DNA from: Bradyrhizobium mercantei
GTDB taxonomy: Bacteria > Pseudomonadota > Alphaproteobacteria > Rhizobiales > Xanthobacteraceae
Direction of reading: 5' to 3'
NCBI RefSeq assembly: GCF_001982635.1
Contig: NZ_MKFI01000004.1
Span: 1-64,000 of the forward strand
Length of the DNA stretch: 64,000 nucleotides
In this document: piece after piece, positions 7,741-15,599 of the stretch
Layout: every line of letters begins with the position of its first letter
Position numbering within the stretch: the first letter of the stretch is position 1
Program-made: the position numbers and the translations under genes
Notes under the pieces: generated by a model
The model's database searches: none
Told to the model about the DNA's origin: nothing
The model's input: only the letters and a program-made list of their open reading frames with translations

Positions 7741-8505
7741 TCATTGCGGCGGCTTTCGCGCGGCGCGCCGTCTTGGCGGCGGCGCAGCCACAGGCTTGAT
7801 GCGGGTTCGCGTCGTCCCGCCCTTGGACTCGATCTCGAAAGCATTGGTCCTGCGCACCAGCTCGCTCAAGGTGCGGAAGCCGTATGTCCTTTGATCGAAA
7901 TCCGACGCGACATTGGCAAGCTGGCGTCCAACCTCGCCGAGCGTCACCCAGCCGTCTTCGCTGGCCATCTGGCTGATGACCTTCTTGAGGATCGGCGTGG
8001 CAGCCTCAGGGGGCTGCAACGGCTGGGAACGCGCGGCCGCATCCTGATTGCTGGTCACGCCGCCGCGCAAATTCTCGGTGTAGACGAACCTGCGGCAGGC
8101 CTGCCGGAAACTCTCCGGCGTCTTCTGCTCGCCGAACCCGAACACGTCGATGCCGTGCTCGCGGATGCGGGCGGCCAGACGGGTGAAATCGCTGTCCGAC
8201 GACACCAGGCAGAAGCCATCGAATCGGCCGCTGTGCAGCAGGTCCATCGCGTCAATCACGAGCGTGATGTCGGATGCATTCTTGCCGGTCGTGTAGGCGA
8301 ACTGCTGCTGGGGGATGATGGCGTGCTTGGACAGAATGTCGGCCCAGGCCCTGGACCTGGGATTGGAGAAGTCGCCGTAGATGCGGCGCACGCTGGCTTC
8401 GCCGATCTTGGCAATCTCCTCGAACAGCCCATCGGCGATCTTCGCAGATGCATTGTCGGCGTCGATCAGGACGGCGAGACGGGGCGAACGGAGTTCGGAC
8501 GGCAT
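7741..8505 (-). CDS. NYN domain protein with OST-HTH (LOTUS) domain
   Basis: A 254-residue protein. The N-terminal 150 residues are a NYN (PIN-like, LabA/DUF88) nuclease domain with acidic residues in LAVLIDADNAS, DITLVIDAMDLL and FCLVSSDSDFTRLA, the pattern expected for metal-dependent RNA cleavage. The C-terminal part, about 165-235, resembles an OST-HTH/LOTUS RNA-binding domain (ILKKVISQMASEDGWVTLGE). The tail is Arg/Pro-rich and basic. The protein is likely a cytoplasmic RNA-processing or RNA-degrading enzyme; its target is unknown. The neighbours give no functional hint. Confidence 0.85.
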   Translation of the reverse strand: MPSELRSPRLAVLIDADNASAKIADGLFEEIAKIGEASVRRIYGDFSNPRSRAWADILSKHAIIPQQQFAYTTGKNASDITLVIDAMDLLHSGRFDGFCLVSSDSDFTRLAARIREHGIDVFGFGEQKTPESFRQACRRFVYTENLRGGVTSNQDAAARSQPLQPPEAATPILKKVISQMASEDGWVTLGEVGRQLANVASDFDQRTYGFRTLSELVRRTNAFEIESKGGTTRTRIKPVAAPPPRRRAARKPPQ

Positions 8506-8610
8506 GGCTGTTCTCGGCTGGGCGGCGATGGATCAAGACTCGCACATCGCGCGTCCCACGCATAGACCGGCTGCCGGACGAACGTCACGGCAGCCTCGAG
8601 GCGGCGTGGA

Positions 8611-9018
8611 TCAGATCACCTCGCCGAGGTCGATCGCGCGCCTGGCGAACTCGATGGCCTTCTCGGCGGTGATCGCGTCCGCCGTCGTCGTCGCCTCGTC
8701 GCGTACCGACGGCGGAGAAGCGATCCGGATCTTCTTGCCGTTCGACCGGCGAATCGTCGCGCGCCAGCGGTCGACGTCACGCCGGTAGGCATCGATGACA
8801 AAATCCCGATAGGTGACGCCGCTCATCAGCGGTTGAATCGACGGCGTTTCGTACGCCGGCGGCCGGCTTGCGATGTCGCGCACCATCTCGACGATCGTCT
8901 CGACAGCATGCTCACGCGCGACGCCGGTCGCGTCCCTGAGCAGATAGTTCACCGCCGCGCCGATCTGCGCCCTGGCGCGATCGTCGCTCGCAAAATCCGA
9001 ATCGAGCTGAATTGACAT
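8611..9018 (-). CDS. Hypothetical protein
   Basis: A 135-residue predicted soluble protein that I do not recognise. It is mostly helical, begins MSIQLDSDFASDDRARAQIG and contains a conserved-looking middle segment (MSGVTYRDFVIDAYRRDVDR). The start is placed at 9018; a longer frame reaches 9069 without a ribosome site. There is no signal peptide or membrane segment. It lies about 100 bases downstream of the NYN gene's 5' side, on the same strand, and might be transcribed with it. Confidence 0.55.
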   Translation of the reverse strand: MSIQLDSDFASDDRARAQIGAAVNYLLRDATGVAREHAVETIVEMVRDIASRPPAYETPSIQPLMSGVTYRDFVIDAYRRDVDRWRATIRRSNGKKIRIASPPSVRDEATTTADAITAEKAIEFARRAIDLGEVI

Positions 9019-9124
9019 GATGGGGAAAGCGCCTCCGTGCAACCTGAAGACGTTTAGTCGGCCTCCCATTAAGGCCGGATTATCGGTTAGCCCCCGATTT
9101 CTCGGATGCCGTTAACCGGGTTTT

Positions 9125-9157
9125 GATGCCGCTCCGGAACCCGTCCGGAGCGGCATC
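9125..9157 (-). terminator. Perfect 14-bp hairpin after the acyl-CoA ligase gene
   Basis: GATGCCGCTCCGGA and its exact complement enclose a 5-base loop, 16 bases beyond the stop of the minus-strand gene ending at 9173. There is no T run on the minus-strand exit side, so it is not a canonical rho-independent terminator. It may protect the mRNA end or work with Rho. Confidence 0.4.
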
Positions 9158-9172
9158 AAGCGTCGGATCAGA

Positions 9173-11302
9173 TCACAGCAGGCCCGCGCCGCGCGCCCAC
9201 TTGTACTTGGCGCCCAGCACCTCGACCGGCAGTTCGGTCGAATAGGCGTAAGCCGGGATGCCGTTCTGGTAGAGATACTCAGCGGCTTCCTCGACCTCGA
9301 CGTCGCCGGCGAGCGAGGCCACGATCGGCTTCACGAAGCCCTTGGCCTCCATCTCCTTCTTCACCTCGACCATGTTGCGCGCGAACACCATCGGCGGCGT
9401 CACGATGGTGTGCCAGTAGCCGAGGATCAGCGCGTGGATGCGCTCGTCCGACAGGCCGAGCTTCACGGTGTTGACATAGGTGATCGGCGGCTCGCCGCCG
9501 GTGATATCCACAGGATTTCCAGCCGCGCCGAACGGCGGGATGAACTTGCGGAACGCCGCGTCGAGATCCGGCGGCATCTGCATCAGCGACAGGCCGTTGT
9601 CGACCACGGAGTCCGAGAGCAGCACGCCGGAGCCGCCGGCACCGGTGATGATCAGCACGTTCTCGCCCTTCGGGGTCGGCAGCACCGGCACGCCGCGGGC
9701 GAACTCCAGCAGCTGCCGGAGCGAACGCGCGCGGATCACGCCGGACTGCTTGAACACGTCCTCGTAGATCTTGTCGTTGCCGGCAAGCGCGCCGGTGTGC
9801 GACGACGCCGCCTTCGCGCCGGCCGAGGTGCGGCCGGCCTTGAGCACGACCACCGGCTTCTTCTTGGAGACGCGCTTGGCGGCCTCCGCAAAGGCGCGAC
9901 CGTCCTTCAGGTCCTCGCAATGCTGCGCGATCAAGTTGGTGTTGGGATCCTGCTCGAAGAAGGCCAGCAGATCGTCCTCGTCGATGTCGGACTTGTTGCC
10001 GAGGCCGACGATCGCCGACACGCCCATCTTCGCCGAGCGCGAGAAGCCGATGATCGCCATGCCGATGCCGCCCGACTGCGACGACAGCGCGGCGTGGCCC
10101 TTGACGTCATAGGCGGTGCAGAACGTGGCGCAGAGATTGGCCGGCGTGTAGTAGAAGCCGTAGATGTTCGGCCCCATCAGGCGGATATTGTACTTTTTGC
10201 CGACCTCAACGATCTCGGCCTGCAATTCCGGCGCGCCGGCTTCGGCAAAGCCCGAGGGAATCAGCACCGCACCCGGGATTTTCTTCTCGCCGCATTCGGC
10301 GAGCGCGCCGGCGACGAACTTCGCCGGGATCGCGAACACCGCAGTGTCGATCACGCCGGGCACGTCCTTGACGCTCTTGTAGGCCTTGTAGCCGAGAATC
10401 TCCGCGGCCTTCGGATGGATCGGATAGATCTCGCCCTTGTAGCCGCCGTTGATGAGGTTCTTCATCACGGAGTTGCCGATCTTGCCGTCCTCGGCGGAGG
10501 CGCCGATCACGGCGACGCCCTTCGGCTGCATGATGCGGCTCATCGCCGCGACGATCTCTTCGGTCGGACGCGGCGCCGGGCGCGGCTTGTAGTTGAAGTC
10601 GACCACGATGCGGACGTCGGCCGCGATCGCGTTCTTGCTGGTGGCGAACACCGGATTGAGGTCGAGCTCGACGATCTCGGGGAAATCGCTGACCAGCTGC
10701 GACACCTTGACGATGACGTCGGCGAGCGCCTCGCGGTTGACGGGGTCGCCGCCACGCACGCCCTTCAGCATCTCATGGGCCTGGATGCCGTCGAGCATCG
10801 ACAGCGCGTCTTCCTTGGTCGCGGGCGCCAGGCGGAAGGTGATGTCCTTGAGGATCTCGACGAGCACGCCGCCGAGGCCGAAGGCCACCAGCTTGCCGAA
10901 CGAGCCGTCGGTGATGGAGCCGACGATCACCTCGGTGCCGCCGCCCAGCATTTGCTGGACCTGGATGCCCTCGATCTTGGCGTCGGCCTTGTACTTCTTG
11001 GCGTTGGCCAGAATGGTCTCGTAGCTCTTCTCGGCATCGGCCGCGCTCTTGACGCCGACCACCACGCCGCCGGCCTCGGTCTTGTGGAGGATGTCGGGCG
11101 AGACGATCTTCATCACCACCGGGAAGCCCATGTCGGAGGCGACACGGGCGGCCTCGGCCGCGGACTTGGCGACGCCTTCCTTCGGCACCGGAATGCCGTA
11201 GGCATCGCAAACCACCTTGCCTTCGGGCGCGGTGAGGCTCGTACGCTTGTCGGCCTTGACCGCATCGAGAATTTTGCGGACCGCATCCTTAGAATTTGAC
11301 AT
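9173..11302 (-). CDS. ADP-forming acyl-CoA ligase (acetate-CoA ligase family)
   Basis: A 709-residue single-chain NDP-forming acyl-CoA synthetase. An ATP-grasp (beta-like) domain spans about 13-235 and precedes a CoA-binding Rossmann domain (GVAVIGASAEDGKIGNSV, from 262) and the flavodoxin-like ligase domains. The phospho-histidine is His502 in SSHTGALAG. Start at 11302 follows an excellent AGGAGG site; the frame runs further upstream only across the gntR gene. It diverges from gntR-oxc-frc across a 180-base region with two copies of the shared 17-bp palindrome, so it is probably induced with oxalate breakdown. The acid it activates (oxalate, formate or acetate) is not known. Confidence 0.85.
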   Translation of the reverse strand: MSNSKDAVRKILDAVKADKRTSLTAPEGKVVCDAYGIPVPKEGVAKSAAEAARVASDMGFPVVMKIVSPDILHKTEAGGVVVGVKSAADAEKSYETILANAKKYKADAKIEGIQVQQMLGGGTEVIVGSITDGSFGKLVAFGLGGVLVEILKDITFRLAPATKEDALSMLDGIQAHEMLKGVRGGDPVNREALADVIVKVSQLVSDFPEIVELDLNPVFATSKNAIAADVRIVVDFNYKPRPAPRPTEEIVAAMSRIMQPKGVAVIGASAEDGKIGNSVMKNLINGGYKGEIYPIHPKAAEILGYKAYKSVKDVPGVIDTAVFAIPAKFVAGALAECGEKKIPGAVLIPSGFAEAGAPELQAEIVEVGKKYNIRLMGPNIYGFYYTPANLCATFCTAYDVKGHAALSSQSGGIGMAIIGFSRSAKMGVSAIVGLGNKSDIDEDDLLAFFEQDPNTNLIAQHCEDLKDGRAFAEAAKRVSKKKPVVVLKAGRTSAGAKAASSHTGALAGNDKIYEDVFKQSGVIRARSLRQLLEFARGVPVLPTPKGENVLIITGAGGSGVLLSDSVVDNGLSLMQMPPDLDAAFRKFIPPFGAAGNPVDITGGEPPITYVNTVKLGLSDERIHALILGYWHTIVTPPMVFARNMVEVKKEMEAKGFVKPIVASLAGDVEVEEAAEYLYQNGIPAYAYSTELPVEVLGAKYKWARGAGLL

Positions 11303-11326
11303 TGGCTTCCTCCTGGGACAATTTCG

Positions 11327-11359
11327 TGGCATTTGGTATGCCAAAAACGTAATTGTCAA
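11327..11359 (-). promoter_or_regulatory. Operator 1 and promoter of the acyl-CoA ligase gene
   Basis: The 17-bp palindrome TGGCAT-TTGGT-ATGCCA occupies 11327-11343. On the minus strand a perfect -35 TTGACA lies at 11359-11354, so the palindrome covers the expected -10 position (about 11336-11331). A repressor bound here would block the promoter. The same motif recurs at 11409, 27492, 28997 and 30636. Confidence 0.65.
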
Positions 11360-11399
11360 GGTGGGTCGTCCCCCAAAAATGCCGAAAAATAAGCACGTC

Positions 11400-11428
11400 T
11401 TGACATCCTGGTATTTGGCATGCCAAAA
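11400..11428 (+). promoter_or_regulatory. Operator 2 and promoter of gntR-oxc-frc
   Basis: A consensus -35 TTGACA at 11400-11405 is followed after 3 bases by the palindrome TGGTAT-TTGGC-ATGCCA at 11409-11425. The inner 14 bases TTTGGCATGCCAAA form a perfect palindrome. The -10 is expected at the right end of the operator but is weak (CAAAAA region). The site predicts autoregulation of the GntR gene at 11483 and control of oxc and frc. Confidence 0.65.
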
Positions 11429-11482
11429 ATCTAGGGTAATTTCTTCTGCTAAGAAGACGTCTCCAAGAGGAGGAGACGAGTC

Positions 11483-12214
11483 GTGCCAGAACCGAAACAG
11501 ACCAAGGCGTCGCCCACCATGGCTGACACAGATATCGCCATCGTCCGGATCGCGCCGGAGACGAGCTTCAAGAACAAGGCCTATGAAGCCTTGAAGGAAG
11601 CGATCCTGAAGATGGACATCTACGCGACGCCGGAGCCCGTGATGCTCGACGAGCGCGCATTGTCCGAGCGCCTCGGCGTCAGCCGCACGCCGATCCGCGA
11701 AGCGATCGCGATGCTCGAGCAGGACGGCTTCGTGAAGACCGTGCCGCGCCGCGGCATCGTCGTGGTCCGCCGCACCAAGGCGGAAATCGTCGACATGATC
11801 CGCGCCTGGGCGGCGCTGGAGAGCATGGCGGCGCGCCTGATCACGACCACCGCGCGCAAGAAGGACATCTCGTCGCTGCGCGACTTCTTCAAGGACTTCA
11901 GCGACGACCGCCTGCCGCAGGACAACATCGAGGAATATTCCAGGGCCAACATCGCCTTCCACCAGGCGCTGATCTCGCTGTCGGAATCGCCTGTGCTGGT
12001 CGATCTCACCAATGACCTGCTGCTGCACGTGCGCGGCTATCGCCAGCTCACGATCGGCCGCAAGGACCGCACCGCGACCTCGCTGCCCGAGCATCTCGGG
12101 ATCATCGAGGCACTGGAAGCGCGCGACACCGAGCTCGCCGAAAAGCGCGCCCGCGATCACACACTTGGGCTTGCCGCCTATGTCGAGGCGCACGGCCAAG
12201 AACTGTTCACTTAG
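11483..12214 (+). CDS. GntR family transcriptional regulator, FCD (FadR) subfamily
   Basis: A 243-residue regulator. The winged HTH spans about 30-98 with the recognition region SERLGVSRTPIREAIAMLEQ, and the rest is a helical FCD ligand-binding domain. The GTG start at 11483 is chosen because AGGAGGAG lies 7-14 bases before it; an ATG at 11519 is the alternative. FCD domains usually bind small carboxylates or acyl-CoAs. As first gene before oxc and frc and divergent from the acyl-CoA ligase, it is the likely regulator of the oxalate genes, binding the TGGYAT-N5-ATRCCA palindromes. The effector (oxalate, oxalyl-CoA or formyl-CoA) is inference. Confidence 0.88.
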   Translation: MPEPKQTKASPTMADTDIAIVRIAPETSFKNKAYEALKEAILKMDIYATPEPVMLDERALSERLGVSRTPIREAIAMLEQDGFVKTVPRRGIVVVRRTKAEIVDMIRAWAALESMAARLITTTARKKDISSLRDFFKDFSDDRLPQDNIEEYSRANIAFHQALISLSESPVLVDLTNDLLLHVRGYRQLTIGRKDRTATSLPEHLGIIEALEARDTELAEKRARDHTLGLAAYVEAHGQELFT

Positions 12215-12304
12215 AGAGCACTGTTCACTTAGGTTTTAGAGTTCACTCACGCTTCAGACGACGAATAGATCGTCCGAACAAGAACGATCAGGGAGATGAT
12301 GCCG

Positions 12305-14038
12305 ATGCTGAATACCGCTGTGAAGTCCGAGGCACCGGGCACCGAGCAAGAGCTGACGGATGGCTTCCATCTCGTCATCGATGCGCTCAAGCTCAACGGC
12401 ATCGACACCGTTTATGGTGTGCCGGGTATCCCGATCACGGACCTGGGCCGCATGGCCCAGGCGGAGGGCATTCGCGTGCTTTCGTTCCGCCACGAGCAGA
12501 ACGCCGGCTACGCGGCCTCGATCGCCGGCTTCCTGACCAAGCGCCCCGGCGTCTGCCTCACGGTGTCGGCGCCCGGCTTCCTCAACGGCCTCACCGCGCT
12601 CGCGCATGCCACCACCAACTGCTTCCCGATGATCCTGGTCTCGGGCTCGTCCGAGCGCGAGATCGTCGACCTGCAGCAGGGCGACTATGAGGAGATGGAC
12701 CAGCTCGCGATCGCCAAGCCGCTGTGCAAGGCCGCGTTCCGCGTGCTGCACGCCCAGGACATCGGCATCGGCCTTGCGCGCGCGATCCGCGCCGCGGTGT
12801 CGGGCCGTCCGGGCGGCGTCTATCTCGACCTGCCGGCAAAGCTGTTCTCGCAGGTGATGAACGCCGATGCCGGCCAGAAGTCGCTGGTCAAGGTGGTCGA
12901 CGCGGCGCCGGAGCAGATCCCCTCCCCGTCTTCGGTCAAGCGCGCGCTCGACGTGCTGAAGAGCGCAAAGCGTCCGCTGATCATCCTCGGCAAGGGCGCG
13001 GCCTATGCGCAGGCCGACGAGGCGATCAAGAATTTCGTCGAGAAGAGCGGCGTGCCGTTCCTGCCGATGAGCATGGCCAAGGGCCTCTTGCCCGACCTGC
13101 ACCCGCAATGCGCGGGTGCGGCGCGCTCCACCGTGCTGAAGGAAGCCGACGTCGTGATGCTGATCGGCGCCCGCCTCAACTGGCTGCTGTCACACGGCAA
13201 GGGCAAGACCTGGGGCGAAGCTCCGAAGAAATTCATCCAGGTCGATATCGAGCCGAAGGAAATGGACTCCAACGTCGAGATCGTCGCCCCCGTGGTCGGC
13301 GACATCGGCTCCTGCGTCTCCGCGTTCCTCGATGCGATGGGGGCGAACTGGTCGGCCGCACCGAGCGACTGGCTCGCCACGGTCGCCAAGAAGCGCGATG
13401 ACAACGTCGCCAAGATGGCGCCGAAGCTGATGAGCAACGCTTCGCCGATGGACTATCACGGTGCGCTCGGCGCGCTGCGCGCGATCATCGCGGAGCGTCC
13501 GGACACCATCTTCGTCAACGAGGGCGCCAACACGCTCGACCTCGCCCGCGGCGTCGTCGACATGCACAAGCCGCGCAAGCGGCTTGACGTCGGCACCTGG
13601 GGCGTGATGGGCATCGGCATGGGCTATTCGATCGCGGCTGCGGTCGAGACCGGCCTGCCCGTGCTCGCGGTCGAAGGCGACAGTGCGTTCGGCTTCTCGG
13701 GCATGGAGGTCGAGACCATCTGCCGCTACAAGCTACCGATCTGCGTCGTGATCTTCAACAATGACGGCATCTATCGCGGCACCGACGTCAACGGCGTCAG
13801 CGACGATCCGGCGACCACCGTGTTCGTCAAGGGCTCGCGCTACGACAAGATGATGGAAGCCTTCGGCGGCGTCGGCGTCAACGCCACCTCCCCCGACGAG
13901 TTGAAGCGCGCGGTCAACGCGGCGCTGGATAGCGGCAAGCCGACGCTGATCAACGCCGTGATCGATCCGGCGGCGGGCTCGGAGAGCGGCCGCATCGGCA
14001 ACCTCAATCCGCAGAGCGTTCTGCAGAAGAAGAAGTAA
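12305..14038 (+). CDS. oxc: Oxalyl-CoA decarboxylase
   Basis: A 577-residue ThDP-dependent decarboxylase converting oxalyl-CoA to formyl-CoA and CO2 in the cytoplasm. It shows the Oxc signature YGVPGIPITDLGRMAQ near 37-52, the catalytic-glutamate block RHEQNAGYAASIAGF (Glu64), and the ThDP/Mg motif EGDSAFGFSGME followed by FNNDGIYRG. In-frame ATGs at 12296, 12299 and 12305 are possible; 12305 is preferred because GGGAG at 12291-12295 is then correctly spaced. The gene follows gntR by 90 bases and precedes frc, and is probably transcribed from the gntR promoter. Identification is strong from overall family resemblance. Confidence 0.95.
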   Translation: MLNTAVKSEAPGTEQELTDGFHLVIDALKLNGIDTVYGVPGIPITDLGRMAQAEGIRVLSFRHEQNAGYAASIAGFLTKRPGVCLTVSAPGFLNGLTALAHATTNCFPMILVSGSSEREIVDLQQGDYEEMDQLAIAKPLCKAAFRVLHAQDIGIGLARAIRAAVSGRPGGVYLDLPAKLFSQVMNADAGQKSLVKVVDAAPEQIPSPSSVKRALDVLKSAKRPLIILGKGAAYAQADEAIKNFVEKSGVPFLPMSMAKGLLPDLHPQCAGAARSTVLKEADVVMLIGARLNWLLSHGKGKTWGEAPKKFIQVDIEPKEMDSNVEIVAPVVGDIGSCVSAFLDAMGANWSAAPSDWLATVAKKRDDNVAKMAPKLMSNASPMDYHGALGALRAIIAERPDTIFVNEGANTLDLARGVVDMHKPRKRLDVGTWGVMGIGMGYSIAAAVETGLPVLAVEGDSAFGFSGMEVETICRYKLPICVVIFNNDGIYRGTDVNGVSDDPATTVFVKGSRYDKMMEAFGGVGVNATSPDELKRAVNAALDSGKPTLINAVIDPAAGSESGRIGNLNPQSVLQKKK

Positions 14039-14039
14039 G

Positions 14040-14085
14040 GCATGATCCGGAAAAGTGCGAAGCGGTTTTCCGAAAAGATCATGCG
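14040..14085. repeat. Dispersed palindromic repeat in oxc-frc spacer
   Basis: GCATGATC at 14040 and GATCATGC at its far end flank an inverted inner part with GGAAAA and TTTTCC, giving a long imperfect hairpin between oxc and frc. This sequence type is, to my knowledge, a common intergenic repeat in Bradyrhizobium and relatives. It could shape the relative amounts of oxc and frc mRNA. Confidence 0.55.
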
Positions 14086-14179
14086 CAAGCAAAACGCTGA
14101 AGCGCGGCACGCGCTTTAGTCCCCTTCAACCCATTTTCCCTGCGGGTGCAGGGGTAGACCAGAGTACGGAGCAAACATT

Positions 14180-15457
14180 ATGACCAAGGCGCTCAAGGGC
14201 GTTCGCATTCTCGATTTCACCCACGTCCAGTCGGGTCCGACCTGCACGCAATTGCTGGCCTGGTTCGGCGCCGACGTGATCAAGGTCGAGCGCCCCGGCG
14301 TCGGCGACATCACGCGTGGCCAGTTGCAGGACATCCCGAACGTGGACAGCCTGTATTTCACCATGCTGAACCACAACAAGCGCTCGATCACGCTCGACAC
14401 CAAGAACCCGAAGGGCAAGGAAGTGCTGACCGCGCTGATCAAGCAGTGCGACGTGCTGGTGGAGAATTTCGGCCCCGGCGTGCTGGATCGCATGGGCTTC
14501 CCCTGGGAGAAGATCCAGGCCATCAACCCGAAGATGATCGTCGCCTCGATCAAGGGTTTCGGCCCCGGCCCGTATGAGGACTGCAAGGTCTACGAGAACG
14601 TCGCGCAGTGCACCGGCGGCGCCGCCTCGACCACCGGCTTCCGCGACGGCCTGCCGCTGGTCACCGGCGCGCAGATCGGCGACAGCGGCACCGGCCTCCA
14701 CCTCGCGCTCGGTATCGTCACCGCGCTCTATCAGCGCACCCATTCGGGCAAGGGCCAGCGCGTCACCGCGGCGATGCAGGACGGTGTCTTGAATCTCGCG
14801 CGCGTAAAACTGCGCGACCAGCAGCGCCTCGCCCACGGTCCGCTCAAGGAATACAGCCAGTTCGGCGAAGGCATTCCGTTCGGCGATGCCGTGCCGCGCG
14901 CCGGCAACGATTCCGGCGGCGGCCAGCCCGGCCGCATCCTGAAGTGCAAGGGCTGGGAGACCGACCCGAACGCCTACATCTACTTCATCACCCAGGCCCC
15001 GGTCTGGGAGAAGATCTGCGACGTGATCGGCGAGCCGACCTGGAAGACCGATCCGAACTACGCCAAGCCGCCGGCCCGCCTGCCGCGGCTGAACGAGATC
15101 TTCGCCCGCATCGAGCAGTGGACGATGACCAAGACCAAGTTCGAGGCGATGGAAATCCTCAACAAGGACGACATCCCCTGCGGTCCGATCCTGTCGATGA
15201 AGGAGATCGCCGAGGACCAGTCGCTGCGCGCGACCGGCACCGTGGTCGAGGTCGATCACCCGACCCGCGGCAAGTACATCTCGGTCGGCAACCCGATCAA
15301 GCTGTCGGATTCGCCGAGCGACGTGCAGCGCTCGCCGCTGCTCGGCGAGCACACCGACGAGATCCTGCGCGAAGTGCTCGGCTTCTCTGATCATCAGGTC
15401 GCCGAAATCCACGACTCCGGCGCACTCGATCCGCCGCGCAAGCAGGCGGCCGAGTAA
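14180..15457 (+). CDS. frc: Formyl-CoA:oxalate CoA-transferase
   Basis: A 425-residue class III CoA-transferase (CaiB/BaiF family) that moves CoA from formyl-CoA to oxalate, producing oxalyl-CoA for Oxc. It follows Oxalobacter Frc closely: LDFTHVQSGPTCTQ at the N-terminus, DSLYFTMLNHNKRSI, VENFGPGVLDRMGF, KVYENVAQCTGGAA, the catalytic aspartate Asp168 in GAQIGDSGTG, then GGGQPGRILKCKGWETD and PLLGEHTDEIL. Length matches the family (428 in Oxalobacter). It lies 141 bases after oxc, is followed by a strong terminator, and its last 125 bases are duplicated at 22784-22908. Confidence 0.96.
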   Translation: MTKALKGVRILDFTHVQSGPTCTQLLAWFGADVIKVERPGVGDITRGQLQDIPNVDSLYFTMLNHNKRSITLDTKNPKGKEVLTALIKQCDVLVENFGPGVLDRMGFPWEKIQAINPKMIVASIKGFGPGPYEDCKVYENVAQCTGGAASTTGFRDGLPLVTGAQIGDSGTGLHLALGIVTALYQRTHSGKGQRVTAAMQDGVLNLARVKLRDQQRLAHGPLKEYSQFGEGIPFGDAVPRAGNDSGGGQPGRILKCKGWETDPNAYIYFITQAPVWEKICDVIGEPTWKTDPNYAKPPARLPRLNEIFARIEQWTMTKTKFEAMEILNKDDIPCGPILSMKEIAEDQSLRATGTVVEVDHPTRGKYISVGNPIKLSDSPSDVQRSPLLGEHTDEILREVLGFSDHQVAEIHDSGALDPPRKQAAE

Positions 15458-15483
15458 GGGCCACCATCTATCAAGAAGCACGA

Positions 15484-15513
15484 ATGGCCGCGGGCAACCG
15501 CGGCCATTTTTTT
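15484..15513 (+). terminator. Rho-independent terminator of the gntR-oxc-frc operon
   Basis: The stem ATGGCCGCGG / CCGCGGCCAT with a GCAA loop is followed by seven T residues, 26 bases after the frc stop. A degenerate version of the same hairpin follows the displaced frc 3' fragment near 22932. Confidence 0.9.
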
Positions 15514-15599
15514 GTGTCGGCAGCTCTCCCGCCAAGTGAGCGACTCCGATGGGCCCGAGGCACGATGTCTGCCGGCAACCGGAAGCCGACAATCCCGTC

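Noticed and set aside
9125..9157. Treating the hairpin after the acyl-CoA ligase gene as a standard terminator.
   Set aside because: No U tract follows in the minus-strand direction; it is kept only as a low-confidence structure.
9410..11299. A 629-codon open frame on the plus strand opposite the acyl-CoA ligase gene.
   Set aside because: It is a mirror of high-GC codon use in the real gene; its translation is rich in Arg, Asp and His without domains, and it has no ribosome site.
11303..12199. Upstream extension of the acyl-CoA ligase frame to give about 1000 residues.
   Set aside because: The extension runs through the divergent promoter region and antisense to gntR; a strong ribosome site fixes the start at 11302.
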